Shown here in pieces: positions 22,176 to 30,762 of a stretch of 38,752 bases of DNA (positions are counted from its first letter, which is position 1; every line of letters begins with the position of its first letter). Under the pieces are notes generated by a model. It was not told where the DNA came from and searched no databases. It worked only from the letters and a program-made list of their open reading frames with translations. The stretch spans positions 1-38,752 of the forward strand of contig UQIQ01000015.1 of NCBI GenBank assembly GCA_900541185.1, in the 5' to 3' direction. The DNA is from an uncultured Collinsella sp. Lineage in GTDB: Bacteria; Actinomycetota; Coriobacteriia; Coriobacteriales; Coriobacteriaceae. The position numbers were made by a program, and so were the translations under genes.

Positions 22176-23228
22176 CGATTTATCTGATGGAAATAGTCGT
22201 GATTCTCGTTCTCGGTGTAATCACGGGCGTGTCGCGCGGGGATGCTGAGAGACGATGCTTTATCATCTTGGCCTGCCTGGTCTTGTTCGCGTTCTCCGGC
22301 CTGAGAAGCTATGCGGTCGGAGTGGATACGCTCCAGTACTGGAACGCTTACCTGACGGCGTGGATGGCACACTCCTGGTATGAAACCGGGTTCCTGTACC
22401 TCCTCCGGGCCTTGAACGTGGTCAGCCCCAATCCGCAGCTCCTTCTTCTCTTCACCAGTGCGGTCATGACCGCCTGCGTCGGGTATGTGGTCTATAAGTC
22501 GGACTGCAATCCCGTGCTCGCACTCTTCCTCTATGTGACACTTCTGACGTACGCCTCCTTTATGAACCTCATGCGCCAAGGTATCGCCGCCGCAATCATC
22601 ATCGCGGCGATACCTTGGCTGGAGTCCGGGAAGAGGATCCGTTTCGCTGCGGCGGTCATTTTCGGCTCCCTGTTTCACTCGACCGCCATCGTCATGCTCG
22701 CGCTCATTCCGCTCTCGGCGCTCGCACCGACAAAGAAAGTCATGCTGGGTTATGGCGTCGTCGCGTTGGCTTTGGCCCTTTCCCCTGATGTCGTGTGGAG
22801 CTTCGTTGAGAAGAACTTTGACAAGTACTCGACGTATAGCATGTCCTCGTGGTCGGGGGGGGAATGCGCTCGCGGCGCCGATCATGACCGCCATGGACGC
22901 TTTGCTGATTGTCGTTTCCCATTTGTTTGGGGTGGGGGCTTCGGATGACGACAGGGAGGAGAGGGTTCTTTTTCATGGATCCATGCTCCAGGTCGTCTTC
23001 CAGTTCCTCGCTTGCTTCGTGAACATCTTCCAGAGGCTGACGACGTTTACCTCGTTTTTCCTTGTCTTATACGTGGCGCTGCGATTCCGAAAGATCGATA
23101 CAAAGCTCAAGTTCCTCCTCGTTTACGGCATATGCGCAGTTACGGCCGTGTTTTTTGTAGTAATTATGGTCTACCGGCCGCAATGGCACGGTGTCGTTCC
23201 TTTTTCCTTTTTCTGGCAGCTTGTTTAG
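22172..23228 (+). pseudogene. EpsG/Wzy-like polysaccharide polymerase, split by a G8 tract (possible phase-variable gene)
   Basis: A multi-helix membrane protein of the EpsG/Wzy polymerase type. LRSYAVGVDTLQYWNAY at 44-60 and MNLMRQGIAAAII at 131-143 are characteristic, with at least seven hydrophobic segments. The frame that starts at ATG 22172 is lost at eight G bases (22855-22862) and runs into unrelated residues to 22948. The original frame continues one base over and carries further helices to the stop at 23226-23228. Seven Gs would restore a 351-residue protein, the normal length. This is either an OFF phase-variant or an assembly or sequencing error. Polymerisation of the repeat unit would depend on it. 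Confidence 0.82.
22855..22862 (+). repeat. G8 homopolymer inside the polymerase gene
   Basis: Eight consecutive Gs sit exactly where the reading frame breaks. Loss of one G or gain of two would restore it. Slipped-strand mispairing at poly-G tracts is a known way to switch surface-glycan genes. Confidence 0.85.
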
Positions 23229-23291
23229 ATTCATGAGGATTGTTAAATGGGACTAGTGTTGAACAATCTCGGGAGGATCGCCAAGCATTCG

Positions 23292-23340
23292 GTCCATCCG
23301 AAGCCCCTCGCGTACCACACGCGAGGGGCTTCGGATGGAC
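23292..23340. repeat. Perfect 22-base inverted repeat
   Basis: Arms 23292-23313 and 23319-23340 are exact complements around the 5-base loop ACCAC. No T-tract follows. It interrupts an open frame beginning at ATG 23247 (MGLVLNNLGRIAKHS, with GAGG upstream), whose identity I cannot tell. It may be an inserted mobile palindrome or a strong transcript-end structure. Confidence 0.8.
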
Positions 23341-23439
23341 CTCCTGAATCTGCGTGGCCAGGGAGCGCTTACCCGGGTTTCGGCCACCACTTAACGTTCC
23401 TCGTCCGAGCTCCACGACTTATGACCTGCAACACTTTTG

Positions 23440-23939
23440 GTCGACATCACCGTGATTATTCCCCGCTATATCAGCGAGCTCGGGCGGGTCATTTCTGTGG
23501 GGACGAAACACTCGAGCGGCGTTGCATGGGGAAGGATCTTCGATCGCGAGACGCGGCAAGGCCTAGAGCTTCTCAAAGATGGGTGGTTTGAGGACACTGT
23601 GCGGACATAAATGATCGTGCTGAGGTTCAGGGGTCGACCATCGACGAATTGGACTACTCATACCAAAAGCAAGTTGACTCGTTAACCTCGAACAGCCTGT
23701 CGAGCAAGAGGTCTATAGACAGGTACTTCACGATCGAAGCCATGCTTGCTTTGCGCCGGACATTGGCCTTTCCTTTTCACCAGAGGATGTATGACCAGAC
23801 TCTCTATCAGCTCGGTATCTTGTTTGCAAACCTCACGGTCGCGCTCGTTGACGAAGAATCTCGCTGCGTTTTTGCTTTTGCTACCGAGTTGATGAAGGCG
23901 AATGGGCCATCCCGAGAATGTTCTTTTGGAAGTCGATAG
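23440..23939 (+). pseudogene. Decayed GT2-family glycosyltransferase
   Basis: Fragments of a GT2 enzyme lie in two frames. Frame one (23440-23610) gives VDITVIIPRY, then VAWGRIFDRE and DGWFEDTVRT before a stop. Frame two (to 23939) resumes with DINDRAEV, then DYSYQKQVDSLT and a helical C-terminus. AWGRIF, WFEDT and YxYxQxxxSLT are usual GT2 features in that order. About 150 residues between the IIP start and AWGRIF are missing, and at least one frameshift follows WFEDT. The gene is non-functional as read. Confidence 0.6.
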
Positions 23940-24057
23940 CGTCCTCTGGCGGCTGGCGTCGCTTTCGCTTTAAGGGCTCAGGCACCCGCTCTTTATTGCC
24001 TTGCGCTTTAGCTCGAATAGAAACGAAAACTGAAATTTGTTTGGGTTGATATAGATA

Positions 24058-25302
24058 TTGAAAAGCAGTAACACACTCGCCAAAAACATAATTTGGCAGT
24101 ACGGATTACAAGTACTTAAGTACGTATTCCCCCTCATCCTCGTGCCGTACCTCACGCGCGTGCTGGGCACGGGTGGCTACGCCGTCTATGCCTACGTGTT
24201 GTCGTTCATGGGAATCGTCCAGACGCTCGCTGACTTCGGTTTCATGCTTTCCGGAACAAAGCAAGTCGTCGACCTGAGGGACAACTGCGAGGTCCTTTCA
24301 CGCCTGCTCGGCTCCATAGAGCTCGCTCGTCTTCTCCTCGCCGCCGGCCTGTGCGCGGTCGTCGTGGTCGTCGCCCAGTTCATCCCACTGCTCTGGGACA
24401 ATATGGGGTATGTACTGATTGCCTATGTTTCCACCGTGCTCAGGGCCTTGCTACCGGATTTCATGTTTCAAGGTTTTGAGGACATGGAGCCGCTCACCAC
24501 GCGTTTCTTCGCGGCAAAGGTGATCACGGTCGGCCTGACTCTTCTGGTGGTCCATGGACCGCAGGATCTTCTGCTCGTCGCAGTTGCGGATGCCCTGGGC
24601 GGCTTGGTAGCGCTTATCTGGAGCTTCATGACCGTTCGAACCCGCTACGGCGTGCGGGTTTCCTTCGGTGGCTTCCGAAACGCCTTGGCTGAGCTAAAGA
24701 GATCTGCCGTGTATTGCGTGTCGAACATCGGCACCACCCTTGTCTCGGGGTTCACCACTTTCGTCGTGGGAATCGTGCTCACCGACCCGACGGAAATCGC
24801 GTACTGGTCGCTCGCCCTCACAACCGTGAGCGCGGTTCAAGCGCTCTATTCTCCAATATCCAGCAGTCTGTATCCCCATGTTGTGGCGCATCGGGATCTG
24901 GGCGCTGTTAGGAAGATGGCGATTATGGCAGCTCCCGCCCTATTGGTCGGCACCGTTGCGTATTGCCTGCTGTCCCCGCAGGTGTTTTTTCTACTTGGCG
25001 GACAGGGCTACGTTGCGGGTTCTTGGGTCATGGTTGCCCTCAGCCCTGTCCTGCCGCTCTCTTTCTATTCGATCTTGATTGGCTGGCCGGTACTCGGCGC
25101 TTTGGGTAAGGTCAACGAACTTACCGCCTCGACTGTTGCCTCAGGTGTTATTAACGCTGCTCTGCTCCTCGCGATGGCGCTTCTCGGCCGGTCATCTTTG
25201 CTCGCGATCTGCGTAATCCGCTGCATAGCCGAGGTCGCGCTACTTGGAACCAGGGGGTTTGCGCTGATTGAATGTTTAAGGAAGGGAAAGTTGCATGAGT
25301 AA
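24058..25302 (+). CDS. Wzx-type polysaccharide flippase
   Basis: A 414-residue polytopic membrane protein of the MATE-like/oligosaccharidyl-lipid flippase group, with about 12 hydrophobic segments. Typical features are the amphipathic start NTLAKNIIWQYGLQVLKYVFPLILVPYL and the LGTGGYAVYAY segment. It would move the undecaprenyl-linked repeat unit to the outer leaflet for polymerisation. The start is uncertain: a TTG at 24058 lies just after an in-frame stop and has no clear ribosome site, so the 5' end may have been altered when the preceding GT2 gene decayed. It overlaps the next gene by 8 bases. Confidence 0.85.
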   Translation: MKSSNTLAKNIIWQYGLQVLKYVFPLILVPYLTRVLGTGGYAVYAYVLSFMGIVQTLADFGFMLSGTKQVVDLRDNCEVLSRLLGSIELARLLLAAGLCAVVVVVAQFIPLLWDNMGYVLIAYVSTVLRALLPDFMFQGFEDMEPLTTRFFAAKVITVGLTLLVVHGPQDLLLVAVADALGGLVALIWSFMTVRTRYGVRVSFGGFRNALAELKRSAVYCVSNIGTTLVSGFTTFVVGIVLTDPTEIAYWSLALTTVSAVQALYSPISSSLYPHVVAHRDLGAVRKMAIMAAPALLVGTVAYCLLSPQVFFLLGGQGYVAGSWVMVALSPVLPLSFYSILIGWPVLGALGKVNELTASTVASGVINAALLLAMALLGRSSLLAICVIRCIAEVALLGTRGFALIECLRKGKLHE

Positions 25303-26131
25303 CATCACCCCGCTCTCTATCGAAGAGCTACACCAGAAGGAGCTGGAGCTTCTTGAAGCGTTTGATGCCTTTTGCTCCGAACACGGCCTTCGATACTCAC
25401 TTACAGCCGGCACTTTGCTTGGCGCTATTCGCCACAAGGGATTCATCCCCTGGGATGACGATATCGACGTCTGTATGCCGCGCCCCGATTACGATCGTCT
25501 TGCAACGCTTGCTGGCGAGTTGCCGGCTGGACTCAGGCTCGTTGGCCCCGAGAACAGCCCGTTTGTTTACCCCTGGCGCAAGTTCTGCACCGAAAGTATT
25601 AGAGCTCAAGAGCCTACCTATGAAGGGGTCATGGATCAAATGCTCTGGATAGATGTTTTCGTTATGGATGGCGTTTCTTCTGACGAGAGCGAGATTGAGC
25701 GCATGCAAGTCCGCATGAACAAGGCCTCGCGTGCAAGCGTTTGGTCGAGCGCCAATCATAATTCGGACTCAATGGGAAAACGCTTCATAAAGAACGCAGC
25801 CAAAGCGCTTCTTAATCCGGAGCACGCAAAGACGAAGATGATGGCAATGGCTGAGCGCGTTGCAACCGAGCCTGGTTACGACGCGGCAAGCCGCGTCAGC
25901 AGCGTACTCGGACTGGCCAAACACGGGTGGTCGCTTCCCAAGGAAGGCTACGAGGACATGGTCGAGGTTGAGTTCGAGGAGCACATGTTCCCCGCCATGG
26001 GCTGCTGGGACGAATACCTGACCAAGTGCTACGGGGATTACATGCAGCTGCCGCCGGAGGACAAAAGACAGACGCACTGCCTGAAGGCATGGTGCGTGAA
26101 CGAAGACACTAAGGAGAATGCAGATGCTTAA
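25295..26131 (+). CDS. licD: LicD-family phosphotransferase (first copy)
   Basis: A 278-residue LicD/fukutin-related protein of the nucleotidyltransferase fold. The hallmark GTLLGAIRHKGFIPWDDDID is at 39-58, with the metal-binding Asp cluster DDDID. LicD proteins transfer phosphocholine, phosphoethanolamine or similar groups from CDP donors to glycans. It ends with GDYMQLPPEDKRQTH, close to the end of the second copy at 27207-28052. GGAAGGG precedes the ATG. Overlaps at both ends (flippase and aminotransferase genes) show tight operon packing. The group transferred is unknown, but the linked aminotransferase and cytidylyltransferase suggest an amino-containing CDP donor. Confidence 0.88.
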   Translation: MSNITPLSIEELHQKELELLEAFDAFCSEHGLRYSLTAGTLLGAIRHKGFIPWDDDIDVCMPRPDYDRLATLAGELPAGLRLVGPENSPFVYPWRKFCTESIRAQEPTYEGVMDQMLWIDVFVMDGVSSDESEIERMQVRMNKASRASVWSSANHNSDSMGKRFIKNAAKALLNPEHAKTKMMAMAERVATEPGYDAASRVSSVLGLAKHGWSLPKEGYEDMVEVEFEEHMFPAMGCWDEYLTKCYGDYMQLPPEDKRQTHCLKAWCVNEDTKENADA

Positions 26132-27194
26132 CTTCACCGTTGGTCCGGTTATGAGTCCCAGCGAGGTGCTGGAAGTTTCAGCCAAGAGCGCACCCTATTT
26201 CCGCACACCAGAGTTCTCTCAGGTAATGCTAGAGAACGAGCGCATTATGTTGGACTTGTTGTCCGCACCCAAGGATTCACGCTGCGTGTTTCTAACGGCT
26301 TCTGGCACAGGCGCTATGGAGGCTGCTGTGATGAGTGTCTTAGCGCCCGCTGAGCGAGTTGCAGTGGTCAATGGCGGCAGTTTCGGGCAGAGGTTCGTCG
26401 ACTTATGCCAACTTCACGGGCACAACGTCAACGAGATTAAGCTTGAGTTCGGGCGTCAGGTCACGCGGAAAAACCTCGAGGATGCGGTGGAATCCGGCTG
26501 CGGTGCGTTGCTCGTGAACATGCATGAGACCTCGTCGGGACTATTGTACGACATGAGGCTCCTATCCGAGTTTTGCCGCGAACGCGAGATGCTCTTGATC
26601 GTCGACGCAGTGAGCGCGTTCATCGCCGAAGAGATTGACATGGCGGCTCTCGGCGCCGACGTGGTGCTGACGGGTTCGCAAAAGGCGCTAGCTTGCCACC
26701 CGGGCATCTCCCTCATGGCTCTCTCGCCGCGCGGACAGGAAAGGGTAGCGGAGAATCCCGAGGTTTGCTCCTACTTGAGCCTAAAGGAAGCCCTGCGCAA
26801 CGGCGAGCGTGGGCAGACTCCCTGGACGCCTGCTGTCAACACGCTGCTTGAGATCAATGCGCGTTTGAGGTCGATCGAGGCGCGCGGGATCGACGCGGAG
26901 CGCGCCGAGATCGCGTCGCGCGCGAAGGCCGTGCGCGACGCCCTGACGAGCACCACACTCGAGATGGTCCCCGAGAACCCCTCCAATGCAGTGACGGCGC
27001 TCCGTTGCCCCGCGAGCAACGCGAAGGCAATCATCGAGCGCGCCAAAACCGGGTACGGCATGTGGCTGTGCCCAAACGGAGGCGCGCTGTGCGACGAGGT
27101 GTTCCGCATCGGGCACATCGGTGCCATCACAGAGGAGGACAACGACAGGCTTATCGACTGCCTGACCTCGCTATCGGCCGAGGGTCTGTTCTAG
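26124..27194 (+). CDS. Class V PLP-dependent aminotransferase (AEP transaminase / alanine-glyoxylate group)
   Basis: A 356-residue fold-type I enzyme. The PLP lysine is K187 in GSQKALA, with VDAVSAF at 160-166 holding the ring-binding Asp, and TASGTGAMEA at 58-67. The N-terminal TVGPVMSPSEV is typical of alanine-glyoxylate and 2-aminoethylphosphonate aminotransferases. ATG 26124 is chosen because AAGGAG lies 7 bases upstream; ATG 26118 is too close. It lies between two licD genes and upstream of a cytidylyltransferase, so it probably aminates a small aldehyde or ketone that is then CDP-activated. No PEP mutase or phosphonopyruvate decarboxylase is in the window, so a phosphonate product is not shown. 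Confidence 0.85.
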   Translation: MLNFTVGPVMSPSEVLEVSAKSAPYFRTPEFSQVMLENERIMLDLLSAPKDSRCVFLTASGTGAMEAAVMSVLAPAERVAVVNGGSFGQRFVDLCQLHGHNVNEIKLEFGRQVTRKNLEDAVESGCGALLVNMHETSSGLLYDMRLLSEFCREREMLLIVDAVSAFIAEEIDMAALGADVVLTGSQKALACHPGISLMALSPRGQERVAENPEVCSYLSLKEALRNGERGQTPWTPAVNTLLEINARLRSIEARGIDAERAEIASRAKAVRDALTSTTLEMVPENPSNAVTALRCPASNAKAIIERAKTGYGMWLCPNGGALCDEVFRIGHIGAITEEDNDRLIDCLTSLSAEGLF

Positions 27195-27206
27195 GTGGGG
27201 GCGCAG

Positions 27207-28052
27207 ATGAAACAGGTAAAGGTCATAGAAGGAGAGGACTTCCGGCGCATGCAGCTATTGGAGCTCGACATGCTCGTGGAGTTCGACCGCGTGTGTCGCG
27301 CTCACGGGATTGCGTACACAATCTTCGGCGGGACGCTCCTTGGCGCAGTGCGCCACAAGGGCTATATCCCCTGGGATGATGATGCTGATATTGCAATGCT
27401 TCGTGAGGACTACGAGAGGTTCCGTTCTGTCGCCCATGAGATGGACCCGTCCATCTGTTTCTTCCAGGACCATCTGAGCGATCCTGAATACAGGTGGGGG
27501 TACGGCAAGCTCAGGCGCACCGGAACGAAGTACGTGAGGGTCGGACAGGAGCACTTGAAGTGCAAAACAGGAGTCTTTGTCGACGTGTTCCCCATGGACG
27601 ACGCGCCTCTTGGTGTGGGCGGCCAAATTCTGCAGGACTTCTGGTGCATGTGCCTGCGCAAGGTCCTATGGTCTGAGGTCGGCAGACTCGACCCCCGCGT
27701 GTCGGCTCCGCTCAGGGCCTGGTTCTCGCTATTGTCCAAGATACCCGCAAAGGCGGTTTATGCTCTAGCCGCTCCAATGGAGCGCAAGAGCACGGACGAC
27801 AGCCCCAACCGCGTGAGGACGCTGCTGTTTCCAGCTACCGGTACCCTCTATCGAGAAAATCCGCTCGAAGAGCGTTACGCGATGCCTAAGGAGTGGTTTA
27901 AGGACCTGTCGGAGTACGAGTTCGAAGGGAAACGTTTGATGGGGACACGTGACTTCGACGCGATCCTCACTTACATCTATGGCGACTACATGCAGTTGCC
28001 GCCCGAGGACCGCCGAGGGCAGCACTCGCCGGTATCGAGCTACGAGTTTTAA
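27207..28052 (+). CDS. licD: LicD-family phosphotransferase (second copy)
   Basis: A 281-residue paralogue of the LicD protein at 25295-26131. GGTLLGAVRHKGYIPWDDDA is at 41-60, then DIAM. FVDVFPMDDAP near 126-136 is also typical. The C-terminal GDYMQLPPEDRRGQHSP matches the first copy. ATG 27207 is preferred over GTG 27195 because GTGGGGG precedes it. Two LicDs in one cluster suggest two acceptor positions or two donor groups. The spacing of 12 bases from the aminotransferase indicates one transcript. Confidence 0.88.
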   Translation: MKQVKVIEGEDFRRMQLLELDMLVEFDRVCRAHGIAYTIFGGTLLGAVRHKGYIPWDDDADIAMLREDYERFRSVAHEMDPSICFFQDHLSDPEYRWGYGKLRRTGTKYVRVGQEHLKCKTGVFVDVFPMDDAPLGVGGQILQDFWCMCLRKVLWSEVGRLDPRVSAPLRAWFSLLSKIPAKAVYALAAPMERKSTDDSPNRVRTLLFPATGTLYRENPLEERYAMPKEWFKDLSEYEFEGKRLMGTRDFDAILTYIYGDYMQLPPEDRRGQHSPVSSYEF

Positions 28053-28063
28053 GGAAAACGAAC

Positions 28064-28855
28064 GTGAATGTGAAGAAAGTGGCCTGCTGGGACGAGGGCT
28101 TGCGGCGTGTTCTGGAAGGTCAGCGCGTTGAAAACCCCTACGCACTTATCGATGCGCTGACCTACGGGTTCGAGGGCGACAACGTTGCGTGCTGGGAGGT
28201 CTTCGACGAAAGCCGACTCGAGGCGGTCGTTTACCGATATTATGACGGACTCCAGGTCGTCTTCTGCGGGCAGGCAGGCCACCGCGCAATCCGGGCCGTC
28301 GCGACCCTCGTTGAGAAAATGGACCCCTCCATGGTCCAAACCTCTTACAGTGCTGCGGCAGAGCTCGCCACCGTGCTCGCCGACTACAGTTTGTCTGAGG
28401 GGTGGGTTATGCGGGCTGACGGAACTCAGGTACCAGACCCCGCGGCGGTCAGGGCGACCGAGGCCGACTATCCTGAGATCGCCAGGCTCATCTGCGGCGA
28501 CGAGGAGATTGGCAAGCACTACGATGTCAGCGCGCTCGTGGCTCAGTTGTGCGAGAGAGAGCGGCTTCAGGGCTGCAGGAGCATAGTCATTAGGGATAGC
28601 GAAGGAATTGCTGCGCATATGGCGACCTATGCCGAGTCCGACGATGTTGCCGTCTGCGCCGGGCTCAAGGCACGCCCTGGTGCGGAGAAGGGTGTCGGGG
28701 CGCGGGTGCTCTCATCGCTGGCCGTCGAAGTGGCCGCGCGCGGCCTCATACCTTTGCTGTACTGCTACATAGAGCCACTGTGGCCTTGGTACGAGGCCCA
28801 TGGGTGGGAGAAAGCCTTCCACGTCGCGAAGCTCGAGCACTGCGGCAATTACTAA
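28064..28855 (+). CDS. GNAT-like acetyltransferase
   Basis: A 263-residue protein. The C-terminal half (about 125-263) has GNAT character: RATEADYPEIARLI, then a beta strand and helix ending GVGARVLSSLAVEVAARGLIPLLYC, and YEAHGWEKAF as the usual family end. The acetyl-CoA loop is degenerate (EKGVGAR where Q/RxxGxG/A is expected). The N-terminal half is unassigned and may be a second, degenerate GNAT domain. GTG start with AAGGA upstream. In this cassette it may N-acylate the amino group made by the aminotransferase. Confidence 0.65.
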   Translation: MNVKKVACWDEGLRRVLEGQRVENPYALIDALTYGFEGDNVACWEVFDESRLEAVVYRYYDGLQVVFCGQAGHRAIRAVATLVEKMDPSMVQTSYSAAAELATVLADYSLSEGWVMRADGTQVPDPAAVRATEADYPEIARLICGDEEIGKHYDVSALVAQLCERERLQGCRSIVIRDSEGIAAHMATYAESDDVAVCAGLKARPGAEKGVGARVLSSLAVEVAARGLIPLLYCYIEPLWPWYEAHGWEKAFHVAKLEHCGNY

Positions 28856-28883
28856 ACAAGCCACGAAAGGGAAGGTGAGGCCC

Positions 28884-30272
28884 ATGAGGAAAGTGATCAC
28901 ATATGGAACGTACGACCTTCTGCACCGGGGCCATGTGCGCCTGCTGGAACGCGCCAAGGCGCTCGGCGACTACCTGGTCGTGGGCGTAACCGCCGATGGC
29001 TTCGACAAGGTGCGCGGGAAGATTAACGTTTCCCAAACCCTCAACGAGCGCATGCGTTCTGTCCAAGAGCTCGGGATTGCTGACGAAGTAATCGTTGAAG
29101 AGTACGAGGGCCAGAAGATTGACGACATCAGACGTATGGGAATTGATGTGTTCACCGTAGGCTCTGACTGGGTTGGTAAGTTCGACTATCTCAGGGAATA
29201 CTGTGAGGTAGTCTACCTTGATCGTACGCAAGGCGTCTCGAGCACCGAGCTTCGCGCCGAAAGTGGACATCTACGAATGGGGTACGTGGGCAAGCGTGTG
29301 CTAGTGGAGAAGTATCTGCGTGAAAGTGCCTTCGTGAATGGCGTTGACCCCACCTGCGCGATGATCGACAGTGATGGAAGCCTCGCAGGCTGTGGCTTAG
29401 TCGAACAGGTTAATGATTTCGATGAGATAGTCGGTCGATGCGACGCAATCTACCTTGCATCGCATCCCAATCAGCACTATGGACAGATTAAGCGAGCGCT
29501 TGAGGCAGGCAAACATGTTCTATGTGAGAGCCCCATTGCCTCAACGCGTGAGGCGTGCCAGGAACTGCAGGCGCTCGCACGCTCAAAGGGCCTCGTTTTG
29601 GCCGACGCGATCAAGACGGCGTATTCAACGGCCTACCATCGACTGCTTCTGCTTGCCAAGAGTGGTCACATTGGACGAGTTCTTTCGGTGCGCGCTGTAT
29701 GCACCAGCCTTGTTGATCTTGGCAGTGAGGACATCTCGAGCGTTGAGGGCAAGTGGTCGAGCTCCAAAGCCTGGGGTCCAGCAGCGTTGCTGCCCATCTT
29801 GCAGCTACTCGGAACTAATTATCAATCAGCCGATTTTGTAAGGGCCGACCTTGAAGGTCACGCTGGCTTTGACGCGTTTGGTGAGATCCGACTGGCATTC
29901 GAGGATGGCTACGGCGAGGCGGTTTTCGGCAAGGCGGCTAAATCTGAGGGGTCGCTTGTGGTTTCCGGCACGGATGGCTACATTTACGTACCCGCTCCCT
30001 GGTGGAAAACAGACTACTTCGAGGTACGCAAAGAGGATCCTTCTCAAAACAAGCGGTATTTCTTCCAGCTTGACGGCGAGGGAATTCGCAACGAGCTCGT
30101 CGAGTTCGCGCGAGCAGCTGAGCGTGGAGGCAAATGCGGTCTTTACATCGATGATAGTGTATCCGCCGCCATAGCTGGCCTGCTGGGTCAATTCGACACA
30201 AGTAAAGACCACATCGAACTGTCGCCTATCAAGCTCGGGAGCGACACCTGTGGTGAAGGCGTAGCGAGATAG
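28884..30272 (+). CDS. Cytidylyltransferase fused to Gfo/Idh/MocA oxidoreductase
   Basis: A 462-residue two-domain protein. Residues 1-130 match glycerol-3-phosphate cytidylyltransferase (TagD-like): ITYGTYDLLHRGHV with HRGH at 14-17, and RTQGVSSTE at 114-122, both CTP-binding motifs. Residues 132-460 resemble Gfo/Idh/MocA dehydrogenases: a reduced dinucleotide loop MGYVGKRV, ASHPNQHYGQIKRALEAGKH, CESPIA in place of EKPIA, then DAIKTAYS. ATG 28884 has GAAGGTGAGG upstream; an earlier in-frame ATG at 28800 lies inside the GNAT gene. The protein would make a CDP-linked small polyol or amino alcohol for the LicDs, with a redox step on the same chain. The substrate is unknown. Last gene of the capsule locus. 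Confidence 0.82.
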   Translation: MRKVITYGTYDLLHRGHVRLLERAKALGDYLVVGVTADGFDKVRGKINVSQTLNERMRSVQELGIADEVIVEEYEGQKIDDIRRMGIDVFTVGSDWVGKFDYLREYCEVVYLDRTQGVSSTELRAESGHLRMGYVGKRVLVEKYLRESAFVNGVDPTCAMIDSDGSLAGCGLVEQVNDFDEIVGRCDAIYLASHPNQHYGQIKRALEAGKHVLCESPIASTREACQELQALARSKGLVLADAIKTAYSTAYHRLLLLAKSGHIGRVLSVRAVCTSLVDLGSEDISSVEGKWSSSKAWGPAALLPILQLLGTNYQSADFVRADLEGHAGFDAFGEIRLAFEDGYGEAVFGKAAKSEGSLVVSGTDGYIYVPAPWWKTDYFEVRKEDPSQNKRYFFQLDGEGIRNELVEFARAAERGGKCGLYIDDSVSAAIAGLLGQFDTSKDHIELSPIKLGSDTCGEGVAR

Positions 30273-30481
30273 CCGCGCTTAGATATACACTCGGCGCATT
30301 ATTCATGCCGTAATCTGAAGCATGGGGGAGTGGTAACTATCATTCGTCTGGATGATAGCGGCCAGCATCTCAATTGCATGCTTATCTTTCATTGATTTAA
30401 TTACAACGCAAGCAGCGGCTTGCGAATAACGGAAGTCGAAATTTAGCTACTTTCACATAAACTCTTTCTATGTGTTTTGAC

Positions 30482-30528
30482 TTACGTTGGTTCAAAAATT
30501 GACTAAGCCAACTTTTGAACCAACGTAA
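30482..30528. repeat. Perfect 16-base inverted repeat
   Basis: TTACGTTGGTTCAAAA (30482-30497) and its exact complement (30513-30528) flank 15 bases. No T-tract follows. It lies at the junction between the GC-rich capsule locus and the AT-richer accessory region, so it may be the end of a mobile element or a transcript-end structure. Confidence 0.7.
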
Positions 30529-30721
30529 ACCTCCGCAGGCACTTGAATGTGTCTTCGCTATTTGGTACTTGGCTAAACAAAACAAATGAAGGACCCTTTG
30601 CTAGGGTCATCATCACCACAAAATTTGATTTAGAATCAGGCTTAAATTTTCGGCACGATCTTCGGGGACCTTCCGGTCTCCGCATCATCAACTGTTTTCT
30701 AAACTGTTATATAAATTAAGA

Positions 30722-30762
30722 TCGACCCCTGAGGAATGGAAAGAGATCCTCGGGGGTCGATT
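30722..30762. terminator. Possible bidirectional terminator
   Basis: A 15-pair stem (30722-30736 with 30748-30762, one T-G pair) encloses 11 bases. ATTTCAT follows on the plus strand and CTTAATTTATAT on the minus strand. It could end capsule transcripts. The plus U-tract is weak. Confidence 0.5.

Noticed and set aside
25295..30272. Complete phosphonate (2-aminoethylphosphonate) biosynthesis cluster
   Set aside because: The aminotransferase and cytidylyltransferase fit, but PEP mutase and phosphonopyruvate decarboxylase are absent from the window.
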